Shown one piece after another: positions 1 to 11,830 of a stretch of DNA of 64,000 bases. The notes under the pieces were generated by a model. That model was not told where the DNA came from and made no database searches. It worked only from the letters and a program-made list of their open reading frames with translations. Source of the DNA: Notamacropus eugenii (Eukaryota > Chordata > Mammalia > Diprotodontia > Macropodidae); NCBI RefSeq assembly GCF_028372415.1, contig NC_092873.1, positions 351,107,890-351,171,889 of the forward strand. Reading direction: 5' to 3'. Position numbers and translations under genes: made by a program. Positions within the stretch are counted from its first letter, which is position 1; each line of letters starts with the position of its first letter.

Positions 1-35
1 TTTGTCTATAATCTGTATTCATCCATCTGTACCCA

Positions 36-400
36 TGTTATATTGCCCTAATAAAAATGTCAGCACTTTGAGGGCAGAGATTGTCAGGCTTTTGTGTTTG
101 TGTTACTGTCACAGTGCTTAGTGCATGTTGTTCAGTCATATCTGACTCTTTGTGACCCCAATTAGGGTTTTCTTGGCAGAGATACTGGAGTAGTTTGCCA
201 TTCCTTCTCTAGTTCATTTTACAGATGAGGAAACTGAGGCAAACAGGATTACGTGTCTTGTCCAGGGTCACATAGCTAGTGCCTGAATATGGATTTGAAC
301 TCAGGTCTTCCTGACTTGAGGCCTGGCACTCTATCCCCTCTGCCACCTAGTTGTCTGGCACATAGAGGCCACTTAAATAATGTTTGATAATGGATAGACC
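36..400 (+). mobile_element. L2 3' tail split by a Mar1-type SINE
   Basis: The pieces at 36-125 (ctttgagggcagagattgt, then cagtgcttag) and 355-400 (tggcacatagaggccacttaa) read as one L2 3' UTR end of the form 'ccttgagggcaggga ... gcctggcacatagtaggcac'. The SINE at 128-355 interrupts it. Family assignment is from recognition of the consensus, without alignment. Confidence 0.6.
128..355 (-). mobile_element. Mar1-type tRNA-derived SINE
   Basis: Read on the minus strand this gives the usual marsupial SINE order: a tRNA-like head (ccacctag and tctatccc on the plus strand at 330-350), the CORE/MIR-like middle (gatgaggaaactgaggcaaac at 224-244), then the RTE-like tail (tgactctttgtgacccc). It is inserted in an L2 tail, so it is younger than that L2 copy. 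Confidence 0.75.
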
Positions 401-519
401 AATTGACAAATCATTGAATCTGGCAACCTAACATAATAATGATTGGCCTATCTATTGTACTTTAAATATATTATTTTGTTTGAGCCCCAGAAGTACTGGT
501 GGCTATGTTACCCTTGGCT

Positions 520-720
520 CAAAAAGCTCCAGTGATTCTCTAAAATACATACTCCTCCATCTGGCATTGAAAGCCCTTCTCAGTCTGGCTCTGACCTATC
601 TTTCTTGGCTGATTTTATTTTGCTACTCCTGATGAACTTGATATCCCAGTCAAATAGGTCTACTTAATATTCTTGTGACATTTTATCTCTTGCCTCTGTC
701 TTGAAGGATCCTCTACTCAA
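520..720 (+). mobile_element. L2 3' UTR fragment
   Basis: The stretch around 525-600 (ccagtgattctc, catctggcattgaaagccc, tctggctctgacctatc) follows the L2 3' UTR pattern 'agtggctcccca ... ggcattcaaggcccttcat ... tctggc'. It is old and has no coding content. Confidence 0.5.
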
Positions 721-779
721 GATGAAAGGGGATCACAAAATGACCTCAGCAACTAGAGAACTGGAGCCACCTCATGGAA

Positions 780-1185
780 CTGGGGACCTTATACACTTTC
801 CCTTTATTGTCTTATGTTGGTTGGACAGTGCAGGTCTAATGTAAGAGGGAATTAACTACTCATTCAGTAGCTCCCCCAAAGTGTGTTTACTTCCTTGGGG
901 TGCATGTGTGCAAGCATGCACATGTACTAAGTGGTTCTAATGTCCATAGAAGCTTATAGGCAAAGTCTGTGCCTTTCCACTGTTCTGATCCATGTTAATT
1001 CTGTGTCATGGAGATAATGCTAGCAGCTTTTGATTGGATGAAATGCTTTACCTGCTATAAGGGTCCTGAGCATTCTTCTACTGCTTTAGTTAGATAGCTA
1101 ACTATCTCCATAAATAAACTCTATGAGCTTCTCCCAAGCCTGGTATCAATGTGACCCCAAGAACTTTCCTACCACATCTAGGTCT
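780..1185 (+). mobile_element. Probable solitary LTR
   Basis: This segment has LTR-like architecture: an ATAAGG-type box near 1056 and an AATAAA signal at 1113-1118 followed by a short downstream tail. I could not fix the ends or find a target duplication, so both borders are approximate. It is not homologous by eye to the other LTRs in the window. Confidence 0.35.
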
Positions 1186-1369
1186 GAATATGAAAGCCCC
1201 TCCAAAATCTGGCACTGATTACCTGTTTGCAACTCACCCTGTTCTAAGGGTATATAATTTCCCTGTCTGAACCCTACCTTAGAACATGTTTCTTCCCCAA
1301 CATGTTTCCCTCAGCCTCTCCTTGGGTGACTTTCTTGCATCCATGGGAACAAACCTCTGTTTATGTGAT

Positions 1370-1371
<2 letters not shown>

Positions 1372-1419
<48 letters not shown>

Positions 1420-1427
1420 GTGTGTGT
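1372..1427. repeat. (GT)n microsatellite
   Basis: About 28 GT units with a few GTAT interruptions near the right end. Short reading frames made of Val-Cys or Thr-His repeats across it are artefacts. Confidence 0.97.
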
Positions 1428-1904
1428 CTATCTTTTGTCTGCCTACTTGCTGCACTACATAATAATATGTATCAGCTTTCCAAGAGTCAAATTCCTGGAA
1501 ATTCTCCAACCCAGATCTTCGCTTTAACCAGAGTGGTGAAGCCAAATAAAGCATAGAAGTTAAGTGTCTGGGCCAGATTTGAACTCAGGTCTTCTAGACC
1601 CAGCACTCTGTGCCATCTATCTGTTTCAGGGTATTAAGTCTGGCCATTCTGGTAGGGGAATGGGGCAAGGTGAGTTGAGGTAGTGGTAGTGGTTTGACTT
1701 GCCTAGCCTATGCTGTCCCTTGTCTCTCCCTTGGAGTACTAACTTACTACTATAGCTTGGCTGGTTTACCTCTCTCATACTTCAATGTCCAAATGGGAGT
1801 AGGAGAATCAGTTATTCATGTTTGAGGAATCTAGACACAAACTATAATTGACATTATTTTATTTTATTTTACTTTACTATTAGAGATTGGGGACAAAAAC
1901 CAAA

Positions 1905-2540
1905 GAAAGCAATTGACTCTCTGTGTTCAGGTCCCCAGGACTGGACTTGGTGCCTGCATAAGCCAAGAGTCCTATAGAGATTCCCAGGCTATGGGTGACA
2001 TGTAGGAATAGCACCTCTGGTGTTAGGACTTGCCAAACCCTTTCCAGGGATGCTTATCTCCATCTTTGGTGTCTGCCTTGAACTCATCTCTCACCTGTGG
2101 CTCCAAGAAGCTGCAGGTGCACAGAGGCCACATCCCAGTAAACCATCTTGGCAGACTGGCTAAACTAGGTTGAGGGTAACTGATGCAGTCACAAACCCAT
2201 CAGTGAGTTAGGGGGGTGTCTACCCCAAGCATGTGAAGACGGGGCAGAATGGGCAGATGAGAACAACTTGTTCCAAAAGCCATGAAAGCAGCTGAAACAG
2301 ATTCTGTAGACTTCTTAGAGCTTGGTCAGACATTGAAGATGCCAAGATCATCCACTGCATCCTAGGCCATCACCAATTGTCTTGACTTTTGTCTTGGCAC
2401 TGGATATCAATGAGTAGGAAGAGAGAGCGAGGCTAGTGACTTTGTGCAACACTGCCTCACCTAAATCCAACTCATGTAGAAGTCATGTTGCCACACAGTG
2501 ATGTCACTGGTCCTCTTCAAAAATGAAGGACAAACATCAA
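1905..2540 (+). mobile_element. RTE-linked composite SINE, long copy
   Basis: The 3' part (2300-2540) shares its order of blocks with the copy at 13910-14135: 'accattgtcttgactttgtc', a GA-rich block, 'aaatccaactcatg', 'gatgtcactggtcctcttc', then 'aatgaaggacaaac'. The terminal block also matches the end of the RTE remnant at 8235-9015 in reverse complement. I read it as a non-autonomous element using an RTE tail. The 5' limit is uncertain. Confidence 0.55.
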
Positions 2541-2559
2541 CTTAGGAGTATATATACTG

Positions 2560-2700
2560 TTTCTTCTAGAAAACAATGTAAGCTCCTTAGGGCAGTTATT
2601 TATTTATTAATTTTTTTGTATTGTCAACACCAACATTGTTTTAGATCACTAGGGTTTAGCATGATACCAGGCACTTAATATATTTTTGTTGAATTGAATC
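2560..2700 (+). mobile_element. L2 3' tail
   Basis: It contains 'tgtaagctccttagggcag' and then 'accaggcacttaatatat', the L2 end pattern. A minus-strand MIR fragment follows directly. Confidence 0.6.
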
Positions 2701-2850
2701 CTGTGAAGCAGATATCTTATTATCCATATTTTCAGATGAGGAAACTGAGGCTGAGGGAATTTAAATGAGTTGTCCAAAGTCACACAACAAGATAGTAGAA
2801 ACAGGAATCAAACCCAGGTTTTTCAGACATTGTCTTGAACCTAGCAATGC
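2700..2850 (-). mobile_element. MIR fragment
   Basis: It contains 'tcagatgaggaaactgaggc', 'gttgtccaaagtcacacaac' and 'gaatcaaacccaggttt', the MIR CORE and tRNA-proximal parts in reverse orientation. Confidence 0.7.
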
Positions 2851-3309
2851 AGAAAAAAGAATGCAGAACCAAAAAAACCAAATGAACAATAATTGCAATA
2901 ATGTAAATGGGAAATGATGCTAAGAGACATCAGAATTCAGATTAAATGCAATGAATGATCTCTTTCTTCACTACACATATGTTCTTACAGGTGTTCCCAT
3001 GATTCTCTGTCTCATATTCATCATTTTTCATGGCACAATAATTCCATTACCTTCCTATGCCATATTTCTGTCATTCTCCAATTGATACATACTTCCTGTT
3101 TCTAGTGTTTTGCTACCGTAAGAAGTATTTCATATAATAGATTCTTATTTGTTGATCTGAATTAAAATTCTTACCATTTATTGCTTGACTATGATGTCAT
3201 TCTCTCAACAGAATTTGAAACCCCTTATCTTCATGATTTTGACTGGGTTTATGGTTTGTGTGGGCTCAGGGAAAGTTAGTACTTTTCCAAGTTATATGAG
3301 GAATTGATT

Positions 3310-4180
3310 CAAATTTTAAGACTAAGAGCCATTCCACAATTGATAATAGCCAGAGGATATGAACAGGCAGTTCTCAAAGGAAAAAATCCAAACTATCAAT
3401 ATGAATATTAAAAAATACTTCAAATAACGAATAAGTTTTAAAAATGCAAATTAAAGCAACCCTGAGATTCCATCTCTTATCCATCAGATTGACAAAAAAA
3501 TTATAAATGTCAGAAAGACTGTAGTCAAGTAGGCATCCTGATGGACTGTTGCTAAACCTGTGAATTTGTCTACCCATTCAGGAAGGCAATTTAAAACTAT
3601 GTCCAGAAAGTTACAAAATTGTGAATATCCTTGACCAGCAATACCACCATTACACCTATTCCCCAAAGAAAGAAGAAAAGAATCTCTAAAAAATATTGAC
3701 AGCTTTTTCTTATAGTGGCAAAGAACTGGGAACTAAGGCAGTGTCCATCAAATGGGGAATGGCTGGACAAATTATGACATGTGAATATAATAGAATACTA
3801 TAGTGCTATATAAATAAGGAAGGTGATGGATGGATCCAGAGAAACCTGGGAAGACTTGTATGAACTGGTGTAAAGTGAGCAAAACCAGGAGAACAATGTT
3901 TACAACAACAACAAGAATGTATACAATAACATCAAAGCCAAACAACTTTGAAGGACTTGGGATCTCTGCTTAATGCAATAAAGAGCCATCATTCAAAAGG
4001 ACTATTACTATCCCTGCTATCCCACTTTGTGACAGAGAGACGGATCCATGATACAGAATGAGATGTACAGTTTTGGACATAGCAAATGCATGACTATGAA
4101 TATTTGTTACAAAAGTTGTGTTTTTCTTCTTTAAAAAAAGGAACAAGTGTGACCAGGAGAGAAAATAAATGCTTGATAAT
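3310..4180 (+). mobile_element. L1 3' end (end of ORF2 plus 3' UTR), decayed
   Basis: This reads in order as a marsupial L1 3' end: 'gaacaggcagttctcaaagg', 'aaatgcaaattaaagcaacc', 'agcaataccacc', 'tggcaaagaactggg', 'catcaaatggggaatggctg', 'aatactatagtgctat', 'aaacctgggaagacttgtatg' and 'agcaaaaccaggagaac'. The same blocks recur in the copies at 45840-46505, 51320-52195 and (reversed) 39981-40976. Many substitutions mark it as old. Confidence 0.8.
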
Positions 4181-5784
4181 TTAAATAGAGAAGTTTGCAG
4201 TATAATAATGTTGCCATGGTTTCTTATAATCATAATTTTTGGGATCTGTCTACAGTGGAGTTTGAAATCAAGAGCTTGGCATTGCTTATAATCTTCTAAA
4301 CCCCTGTGGCTTTGCAAGTATACTCTCAGCCTTTTGAGCAGAGCTAAACCTCTGCCAGCCACCTAACTCCTGGCTACTACCCAGGTGCCAGAATGAATAT
4401 GGCAGGAGACCAGGGAGCACCATCTCCTAGTAACAACTCCACATGCTTAGGAATCAGGGCCACTGGGGGCTGTTCCCAAGGTAGCCCTTCTTAGTCTCAT
4501 TCTATGATCCTCAAGTTGGTTGTTTTGCCTTTCTTGGCCTTGGTTTGCCCTTTTGTGAAAGAGGGATGAGGTCAAAAAGCTATAATGCCTCCCTAGGGGG
4601 TAAGGAGGCTGGAAAGAAGAAAGGCAGCATCTAGGAGACAACTTATTTCACTTAATTCTGCATAAGAAATATGTATACACATGTACAAATGTCTATGTAT
4701 ATTTATATATATGGGGGGAGCCCTTTTCATGACACTTTCCTTACTCACACACTCACAGGTTGGGGTCTCCCACATATATTTATTGCTCTTCTCCTAGGAG
4801 TTCTATGGGTTACTCTGAGAGCCTAGATTTCGAATACTGCTGCTTATGAGACCCCGTCACTGTACTTCTCATTGACAACCAGCCAGTTAGCCTTAATTAC
4901 TGAGAAGATAGAACAATAACAGTAGCTACAAAAACATTCCCTGGAAACTCAGGGTATATTCTTCTTTTGGACATATAAGATGACTGAGAAGATTTGGATC
5001 AGACATAAAGAACAAAAGTAGCGAGGCACATATGTAAAGAACACATATGGCAAAGGGGTAACTAACAATTCTGGTTCTGGAGATCAGTTTTGCTCTTCAT
5101 ATAATCCCCATAAGGCTTTCCCCTTAGGTTTTCCCTTCTCCCTGCCTGGCAGCTGAACCTTGAGGGTCCATGCCTCTGTTGAGGCCAGAACAGATACTCC
5201 TCTCTGGGATTAGGGAGTCATTCTACTTGAAGTTATTTTTCCTAAAATAAGGATTGTTCTTCTGTACCTATATTTGATCTCAGTTTGTCTCTCTCTATGT
5301 CTCGATAGATGTGTTATGTCCTACTGAATCAATCTTTCTGGTATAGATAGTAGGAGGAGGAAAGAGAGAGAAAGAGAAACTGTCCCTTCTGACCCCCATC
5401 AAAAATGATTTCCTCTTCTAAGTCTGGAATCCTGAGCTCTTGAATTTAGACTCCTTCATCAAAGTATTGGTTCCCCACTTCAGTTGCCAGCTACTGAAAT
5501 TTCTCCTATTATGTTAACACCCTAGAAACATGGTTACTTGTTTTGTTAGACAACTATGGTGTTCAGTTCTTAACTCAATTAAAGAGGATTTGCACCAGAC
5601 AGCAGGATCACAGGGTCAAGACAATTTTATTTAGAAATTTTAAAAACCTAATCATGTCTGTTGATTGATTCATTAAAGTTGGATCTTAAGAGTTAGTTTT
5701 AGACCCAGAAATACTCAGGTTCAAAGCATATCTCTGGCATATATTGGTTGTATGACCCTAGACAAATCATTTAGCCTCCCAGGG
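4181..5784. other. Unassigned intergenic sequence
   Basis: I see no gene, no structural RNA and no repeat family that I can name. A GA-rich run lies near 5350-5380. Short open frames here lack any recognisable domain. Confidence 0.4.
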
Positions 5785-5792
5785 CTCTAGGC

Positions 5793-6261
5793 CAGAGGGG
5801 TCAAATTCTGGCCCTCTGATGGGAAGGGATCTGAACCCCCAAAAGGAAAAGACTATGTCTTTGTAATGTAGACCCCAAAAAGGAAAAATCCCTGGACTTT
5901 CCCACGTGGCCCAGATCTCTGGTGCTCTACCTAGGGCACCTGACCCTTCCTGGTCCTTCTCTGTTACCTCCCAGTCACCTCAGACTACTTGGCCACTCTT
6001 AGATCCTTCCCACAGTCTTTCTGTATATAAGGTCCATCTTGCCTCCCATTAAACTGCTCAGATTCCTTAAGTGTCTGGCCTGCTCCTAGTAGCACCCTGA
6101 ACCCCTAGACCTCAACACCTCCAGCTGTAGAAAAACTCCCAAATGTGACCTGATTAAAATGTAATTGTTTACCAAATAAATTTTTAAAAATATAACAAAA
6201 ATAATATTAGATTGTGACTAAGTGAATATGTTGCCTTTCCTTTTTGAATTTGACTCCACTG
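5793..6261. mobile_element. hAT-type non-autonomous DNA transposon, interrupted
   Basis: The ends are inverted: CAGAGGGGTCAAATTCTGG at the left and, in reverse complement, CAGTGGAGTCAAATTCAAA at the right. Exact 8-bp target duplications CTCTAGGC flank it at 5785-5792 and 6262-6269. An 8-bp duplication and CA(G)-type ends are standard for hAT elements. The right half carries 'gattaaaatgtaattg', which I recognise from common marsupial hAT copies. A 301-bp LTR sits inside it. Confidence 0.9.
5817..6117 (+). mobile_element. Solitary LTR inside the hAT element
   Basis: The element begins TG (5817) and ends CA (6116-6117). It is flanked by a 4-bp duplication CCTC (5813-5816 and 6118-6121). Inside are a TATATAA box (6024-6030) and an ATTAAA signal (6048-6053) at promoter-to-polyadenylation spacing. 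A 4-bp duplication is typical of gammaretrovirus-like (class I) elements. It is younger than the hAT copy. Confidence 0.8.
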
Positions 6262-6269
6262 CTCTAGGC

Positions 6270-8230
6270 AACCCTCTGAAACTATGAACTGTAGAGACAA
6301 GATTAACATGAATTAATAGGACTTTCCTTATCTGGGAGCTTCTTATACCAATAAAGCTATAGGAAGACCTTTTGCACATGCTCAGGCGTTTCCCCAGTTA
6401 TTTGTTTTAAACAGGCCATACAGAATCTCTACAGGCACTAGAACGTTCACATCCAGCAAAATATATGTTATTTCTTTTTTTTTACCCAGTTGGAACAGAA
6501 TTCTAGTCCAACATTTCTTGATGTCTTTTTGTAAGATAGTGTTCTCTTTATTTTTAATTTTTCAGATGCTTGTATTTTAAAAATGTTTTCATGTCTTTTC
6601 GTGGAATTTTTTCCATTTCTGAATTTTTTCAAAGGAATCCTTGTTTTCTATTTTTATTTTGTTTATTTTAGTTTTTCCAAGTAGTTTGTCCGTCTCTCAG
6701 GATTAATCTGCTTGAATTCATAGCATAATTATAAGTGAAAAGTTCTTTATTCAATGCTGCTAATTACTGCATTCAGTATACATAGAAAAGATATGTGCAG
6801 CTGATGGGGGTTCATTGGGTGTTGTTGTTTAGTCACATACTAATTGTTGGCATATGAAAGCCATCACAGGTCTACTAGTATGCATATGTGTCTTATTGTT
6901 TATTTACTGTGCAATAATTACAGTATTGCATCATTATATTAATGTAGTATTATATTGTATTCCTAGTGCTTAAGTTACCATCACTGGTTTGCAGAATAGT
7001 ATAATAATGGGGTGATTGAAAAAAATGGGGCTGACTTGGTTGAAATGGTGTAGAGATCCACAGGAAGCCTTCTAATATTGAGTGGACCTAGAGAATTTTT
7101 AAAAACAGAAGAATGGTATAAAAGCATTGACAATAAATATAAAAAAGCTGAAGGATTACAGAGTAATTCATAGCAAAGTTAGGCCTGAGGTGATCACTAA
7201 AGCAATATTCTGTCAGTTAACAGATTTTTTTTTTGCTCTCAGAAATAACTGATATGATGACAATAGGAGATGCTGTAAATTAATCTACAGTTCTCTCCTC
7301 GCCCTCTCCACTCCCCAAAAGTTCATTAGGAGTATACAACATTTGGTGAACAAGAGGAATTGGCCAGAGAGAGACCGAAAGGATTATTTAATGAGGAAAC
7401 TGAAACCTGACCTATAGGTAGGGCCAAATCTAGATGATATTTCATTGCAGAGGGACATAATAGGCCTAAATTAGGGACATTATTTGGGAAAGAAACCTTG
7501 GCCCCATGGTGAACAACCAAGGGAGGATAAATAATATGATAGAATTGCTGCAGTTGTAGCAGGCATTTGAATTAGAAAAGAAGGGAAGTCTTAAAAGATA
7601 GGCTTTTGGATTTCCTCAGGGCACGTAAACTAACCAGCCTGGACACATAAGAAATTTATGCACAAACCAGGGAAGCAATATGGTGGTGGCAAAACACCAC
7701 AGCAAGTATGTGATATATTTGCCCTCTTTACCCTTGAGTACAAAGGGAAACAACTACCTAATTTTGTAATTTATGCGAATGCTTCACTGTAGAGGAGAAA
7801 GAAAGGTGAAATAAAACCCTGAGGAAACAGATTTTTCTCAATTTCTCCATTTCATTCAACTGGAGTGAATACATGGAAGCAGACTATACAGCCCCAAAAT
7901 TAAACTGTATCTATCTGCTATTGACATTTGACAGCATCTGACATTGTGAACAGTTCCTGGTCAGGTTGGAGGATAGACAAAAGATTGGTAAGAAGGACTT
8001 GCCCTGGGAAGGCTCAACTTCAGTTGGCCTCTGGAACATTATCTAGTTTATGGACCATGGGAACAAAGCAAGGAAGCCATGCTGAAAATACAGATTTGGA
8101 GGTGCATAGAAAGCCTTTTGAGACATAGAACCATGCTCAAAAACACATTACTGGGAAAGAAAGACCAAGGAAATGAAGACCACAACAAACTGATACAAGG
8201 ATACCAGCAGTAGGATACAACCAGAAATGA
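6270..8230. other. Unassigned sequence
   Basis: The segment 6420-7000 is AT-rich and 7000-8160 is of ordinary composition. The latter could be upstream (gag-like) sequence of the Ty3/Gypsy remnant that starts near 10.18 kb, but I see no zinc knuckle or protease motif to support this. Confidence 0.3.
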
Positions 8231-8234
8231 AGAA

Positions 8235-9015
8235 CTATCTTTGTTGGTTGCTGTCCTTCTCTCTTGAAGAGGACCAAAATGACACCAATATGTTGGCGTT
8301 AAGGTACAGTGTGTCTGTCTGTGGCTGATTTGACTAATACAAGCTCAGAAGGTTCTACCACAGGTTGGGTACAAATAGAACTCATGAGCATTTGAAATGG
8401 CTATGTCTTTAAATTTGTGTATTTTGTATTTCTTTTGAGCTACTGCAATTTTGCTTTGTTCATAGAGCAGAGTGCTTTCTTTGAGGCACGCCATGCTGGT
8501 GTCAGAATTTTCCATGGCTCCCAATTGATTCCAAAGTTCTTCAAAGACACTGTGAGAGTGTCCATGTATCACTTCTTCTGACCTCCATGTGAGTGCTTGC
8601 CTTATGTGAGTTCTCTGTAAAATATTCTTTTAGGCAAATATACTTTCAGCATTCAGACAACATGGACAGCACATTGGAATTGTGCTCTCTGCAGCAGAGT
8701 TTGAAAGCTTGGCAGTTCAGCTCTAAAAAAGGCCTCAGTGTCTGGTACCTCATCTTGATAGGTGATCTTCAGAATCTTCCTAAAACAATTCAAATGGAAA
8801 TGATTCAGTTTTCAGGCATGGTGCTAGTATATTGTCCAGGATTCACAGGCATACAACAATGAGGTCAACACAATGGTTCTGTAGACATTCTAATGCCTTT
8901 TCTCCCCTACACTTTCTTTTAGAGTCTCCAAAACATTGAGCTAGCTCTGGCAACGTGTGTGTCAACTTCATTATCTGTTTATATACCTAGAAAGTATACT
9001 GCTAAGGTATGCCCT
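8235..9015 (-). pseudogene. RTE-clade retrotransposon ORF, C-terminal remnant
   Basis: On the minus strand the translation runs through the C-terminal region of RTE-type endonuclease/reverse transcriptase. It shows a block of the kind 'YRTIVLTSLLYACESWTIY' (about 8815-8880), then LNHFH and RKILKI (about 8770-8810). Near the end is a zinc-finger-like PTCGRTF (about 8345-8365). Stops and frame changes break it. The final bases (cttgaagaggaccaaaatga in plus orientation, 8261-8280) match the tails of the composite SINEs at 1905-2540 and 13910-14135. Confidence 0.75.
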
Positions 9016-9324
9016 TGTAAGGAGAATGCTGCCTTGGTGATACAGAAGCTAAGGTCTGTAGAACCTATATTAAGAAAAAGAGATAAGATCAGGGAAGGAG
9101 GTCATTCCAGACCCCCCAAAATGATAAGAGTTACATCATTATTGATCCCTTATGGGATTTATTCTATGTAGATTTATAAGACCTTGAGCAGTGAGGCTTA
9201 TAAAGATGGAGAATGGGGAATGCAAGGCTATTCTGGACAATGAATCTGAAGTTATCAATACATTCTAATCATTCTATGATAGCCATTTTAGAAAAATGTT
9301 TTTATAGCCTATGAAAAGACTGGG

Positions 9325-9590
9325 ATTAAATAGTAATGATAATGTCTGCTATATACTAGGCACTGTGCTAAGCACTTCACAAATATTAACTCATTGAATC
9401 CTCACAACAACCCTGAAAGGTAGGTGCTATTGATATCCCCATTTTGTAGTAGAAGAAACTGAGGCAAACAGAGGTTAAATGACTTGTCCAAAGTCATGAG
9501 GCCAGTAAATGTCTCAGCCCGAATTGAAACTCAGGTCTTCCTGACTTTAGGCCCAACTATATCACCTAGCTGCCTTTCTTGCACTGAGTG
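9325..9590 (-). mobile_element. MIR, nearly full length
   Basis: In plus orientation it reads 'aggcactgtgctaagcactt', 'ctcacaacaacc', 'agaagaaactgaggcaaac', 'cttgtccaaagtcatgag', 'actcaggtcttcctgact' and 'cacctagctgcc'. This is the MIR order in reverse. Confidence 0.85.
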
Positions 9591-9689
9591 ACAAAGACTA
9601 CTCCTACTTGGGATACATCAAGTAAGCCTTAAGTTTCCTAAGGAAATTGTTGGAGTTAACATGAAGGTAGACAGCAAAGCTCTGGTATG

Positions 9690-9980
9690 GACAATCAATC
9701 AATCACAGAACTATTTTTATTTTTACAAGTACTTATTAAGCACCTTTTATGTGTCAGGCAGTATGCTAGGTACTGTGGATAGAAGTACAAAGAACTAAAG
9801 AGTCCTTACTTCAACGAGCCTATGTTCTGATGAAGGATAATAAGTACATACAGATACATGTACATAAAACAAGTATAAAGTTAATAAGTGCACATATATT
9901 CAAGACAAAATAGTGGAATACAATTTATTTTGGGTTGGAGGGCACTAGAAGTTGGGAGGATCAGGAAAGGCTTTCCTCAG
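9690..9980 (-). mobile_element. L2 3' UTR
   Basis: Reverse-oriented L2 blocks: 'acttattaagcacctttta', 'gtgtcaggcagtatgctagg', 'cttacttcaacgagcc', then 'ggaaaggctttcc'. Confidence 0.7.
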
Positions 9981-10179
9981 TTCAGATCTGCCAATTATCA
10001 CCAAGTTTTAGCATTAATTGAAACCAGTTCCAGTCTATTTAAATTAATATCAGGATTTTAAACAATACTACCAGGGTAAGGCACTAACAAGCTGGGGTTC
10101 AACACTTGCACACTTTGACTATCCATACAGCTTGTGCAGTCACCTGTAGGAGAAGAGGGACATATGTTAGGAGTGAGCA

Positions 10180-11085
10180 TCAGCTCAGAAATGGACCCTA
10201 AGAATTTTGACTTTGGTGATGCCCCAGAATCTGATGAATGGAAAGATTTGATGAGTCAGAAGTTCAACAAAAGAATAGGTGTGTTTTCGTTACAGAAGTA
10301 GAATGTGGGATGTACCTCAAGATTAACCTTTCCCAGATTGGAGTAACTACCTGATAATATTTGAGTAACAATCTAGGAAGAGCCCTTTTTCTGTGATGGA
10401 AGACCTCATAAGCCATCTCAAAGAACTTCTGGTCAATAGCATAATCACTGAGCCTAGCAACCTATATGCATCTCCTATAGACTTTGAACAGAAATGGGAC
10501 AAGAATGCCATGCCAAAGGTTCAAGACACCCTAGACTATCTGTTAGGCATTTGGTGGTTCTTAGTGTTCAATTTACACATTGCATACTCTCCAAATCTTG
10601 TGGCAGAGGAAGACAAGAAAGCAAATGTTTTCATCTGCCCATCTGGATTTGACAGGTAAAGTGCATGTCCCAAGTCATCTCAGAATTTCTTGCCATATTT
10701 CAAAGGCAAATGAAGAAAGTAATCAGAGATATGAATTAACTATAAGTATCAATGTATCTAGATGACCTCACTGTTTTTGCATGAACACTAGAAAAACACA
10801 AGAGACTGATGACATGGTAGATTAACAAAAAGAAACTGGTCAGAAGCTGTTAATGTATTAATTACAGTGTCAGTTTTGTTAAGTGAAGGAAAATCTCAAT
10901 AAGGTATTAGTGCTGACCCAAAGAAAAGAAGACTCCTGAATTGGCTATGCCCACAGAACATTCGCAATCTAAGGATTTTTCTTGGATTTGGCACCACACA
11001 TTTGTTGAGAACTATGATGCTATTGTTAAACCCCTGAATAACCTCAAAAATCACATGTACTTGATACCAGATTTACAATTTATCT
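10180..11085 (+). pseudogene. Ty3/Gypsy-type pol remnant: reverse transcriptase
   Basis: Read across frames, this resembles Ty3/Gypsy pol. First is an acidic stretch ending DEWKDLM (near 10230) and a 'GVFSL' segment. Then comes the RT start, HLKELL, IITEPS and YASPI (10408-10480). The variant of the usual 'DYR' strand is lost. Next are KVQDTLDYLLG (near 10520), AEEDKKANVFICPSGF (10600-10655) and the active-site YLDD (10755-10766). After it, ENYDAIVKPLNNL (near 11010-11045) matches the start of the RNase H linker. In-frame stops and frameshifts show it is dead. It is likely one of the ancient mammalian Gypsy lineages (MamGyp-like). The alternative, a domesticated gene, is unlikely given the breaks. 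Confidence 0.75.
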
Positions 11086-11094
11086 TGGCTATAT

Positions 11095-11240
11095 CTCATT
11101 TATGCATGTTTGCCTGTTGTTTTGCCCATTGGACTGTAAACTCCTTGAGAATAGGGACTATCTTTTGCTTTACTTCGAAGCTGCAGACCTTAGCACGGTG
11201 CCTGGCACATAGTAGGCACTTAATAAAGGCTGGCTGTAAT
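11095..11240 (+). mobile_element. L2 3' tail inserted in the Gypsy remnant
   Basis: It contains 'ctgtaaactccttgagaata', 'gcacggtgcctggcacatag' and 'taggcacttaataaaggctg', the canonical L2 end. Gypsy-like sequence continues on both sides, so this L2 copy landed later. Confidence 0.8.
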
Positions 11241-11244
11241 TAAG

Positions 11245-11830
11245 AAAAAAAGTAAAAATGCTGGTTCACTGATGACAATGCCCTGTCCTGAAGGCTGTCA
11301 CCAGAGCTATGGTGATAATGAAAGAAGTTCTGAAGGCTCTGTGTGATGCACAGAGAGCTGGGCTATGATCAAGTGTAGCTGAGAACTCAGTTCTTCCAGC
11401 AGACAGCATGCCAGCAACATATGAAAACCGTGATTCATTGAACCAACCTTCTTTGCTTCAGTTGTCTACGGATTACTGGCAGTGTGAACAGATGGCTGAG
11501 CAAAGCCAAGGAGCAAGAAAGTGATGTTAAAGGACTCGAGTTCCATTGCCAAGAAAGCACCCTACTATTGAAACAAGTTGGAGTTAGGCAAAGTTTTCTA
11601 TCGGATCCCACGAAGAGAACCAGGAAGCAGGTGATGATACTTAGAACATAGCATCCTACGGCCATGAAAGCAGTGCAGGAAGATTTTAGACACAGAAGTC
11701 ACGAGACAACCCTGGATCTAGTAAGAAAAAGATCTTCCTAGCTTGAGATGACAGCAGATGTCACTAAGAAGTGTGGGACTCATATAAAAAGAAAAATGCT
11801 ACCAACTTGTTATGCTTATTTAAAAGATAT
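11245..11830 (+). pseudogene. Ty3/Gypsy-type pol remnant: RNase H end and integrase zinc-binding region
   Basis: Frames around 11500-11640 resemble the linker before Gypsy integrase (a hydrophobic 'LLLKQVG' and then 'SDPTKRTRKQVMIL'). Then 11660-11800 matches the integrase N-terminal zinc domain: the H-x-x-x-H area (FRHRSHETTLDLVRKR), EMTADVTKKC, and a basic end. One of the usual metal-binding cysteines/tryptophans is lost. Stops interrupt it. It continues the element at 10180-11085 and is continued by 15180-16040. Confidence 0.6.

Noticed and set aside
10393..10659. Possible domesticated Gypsy-derived host gene
   Set aside because: The open part is only 88 codons. Stops and frameshifts continue through RT and integrase, and large later insertions separate the domains.
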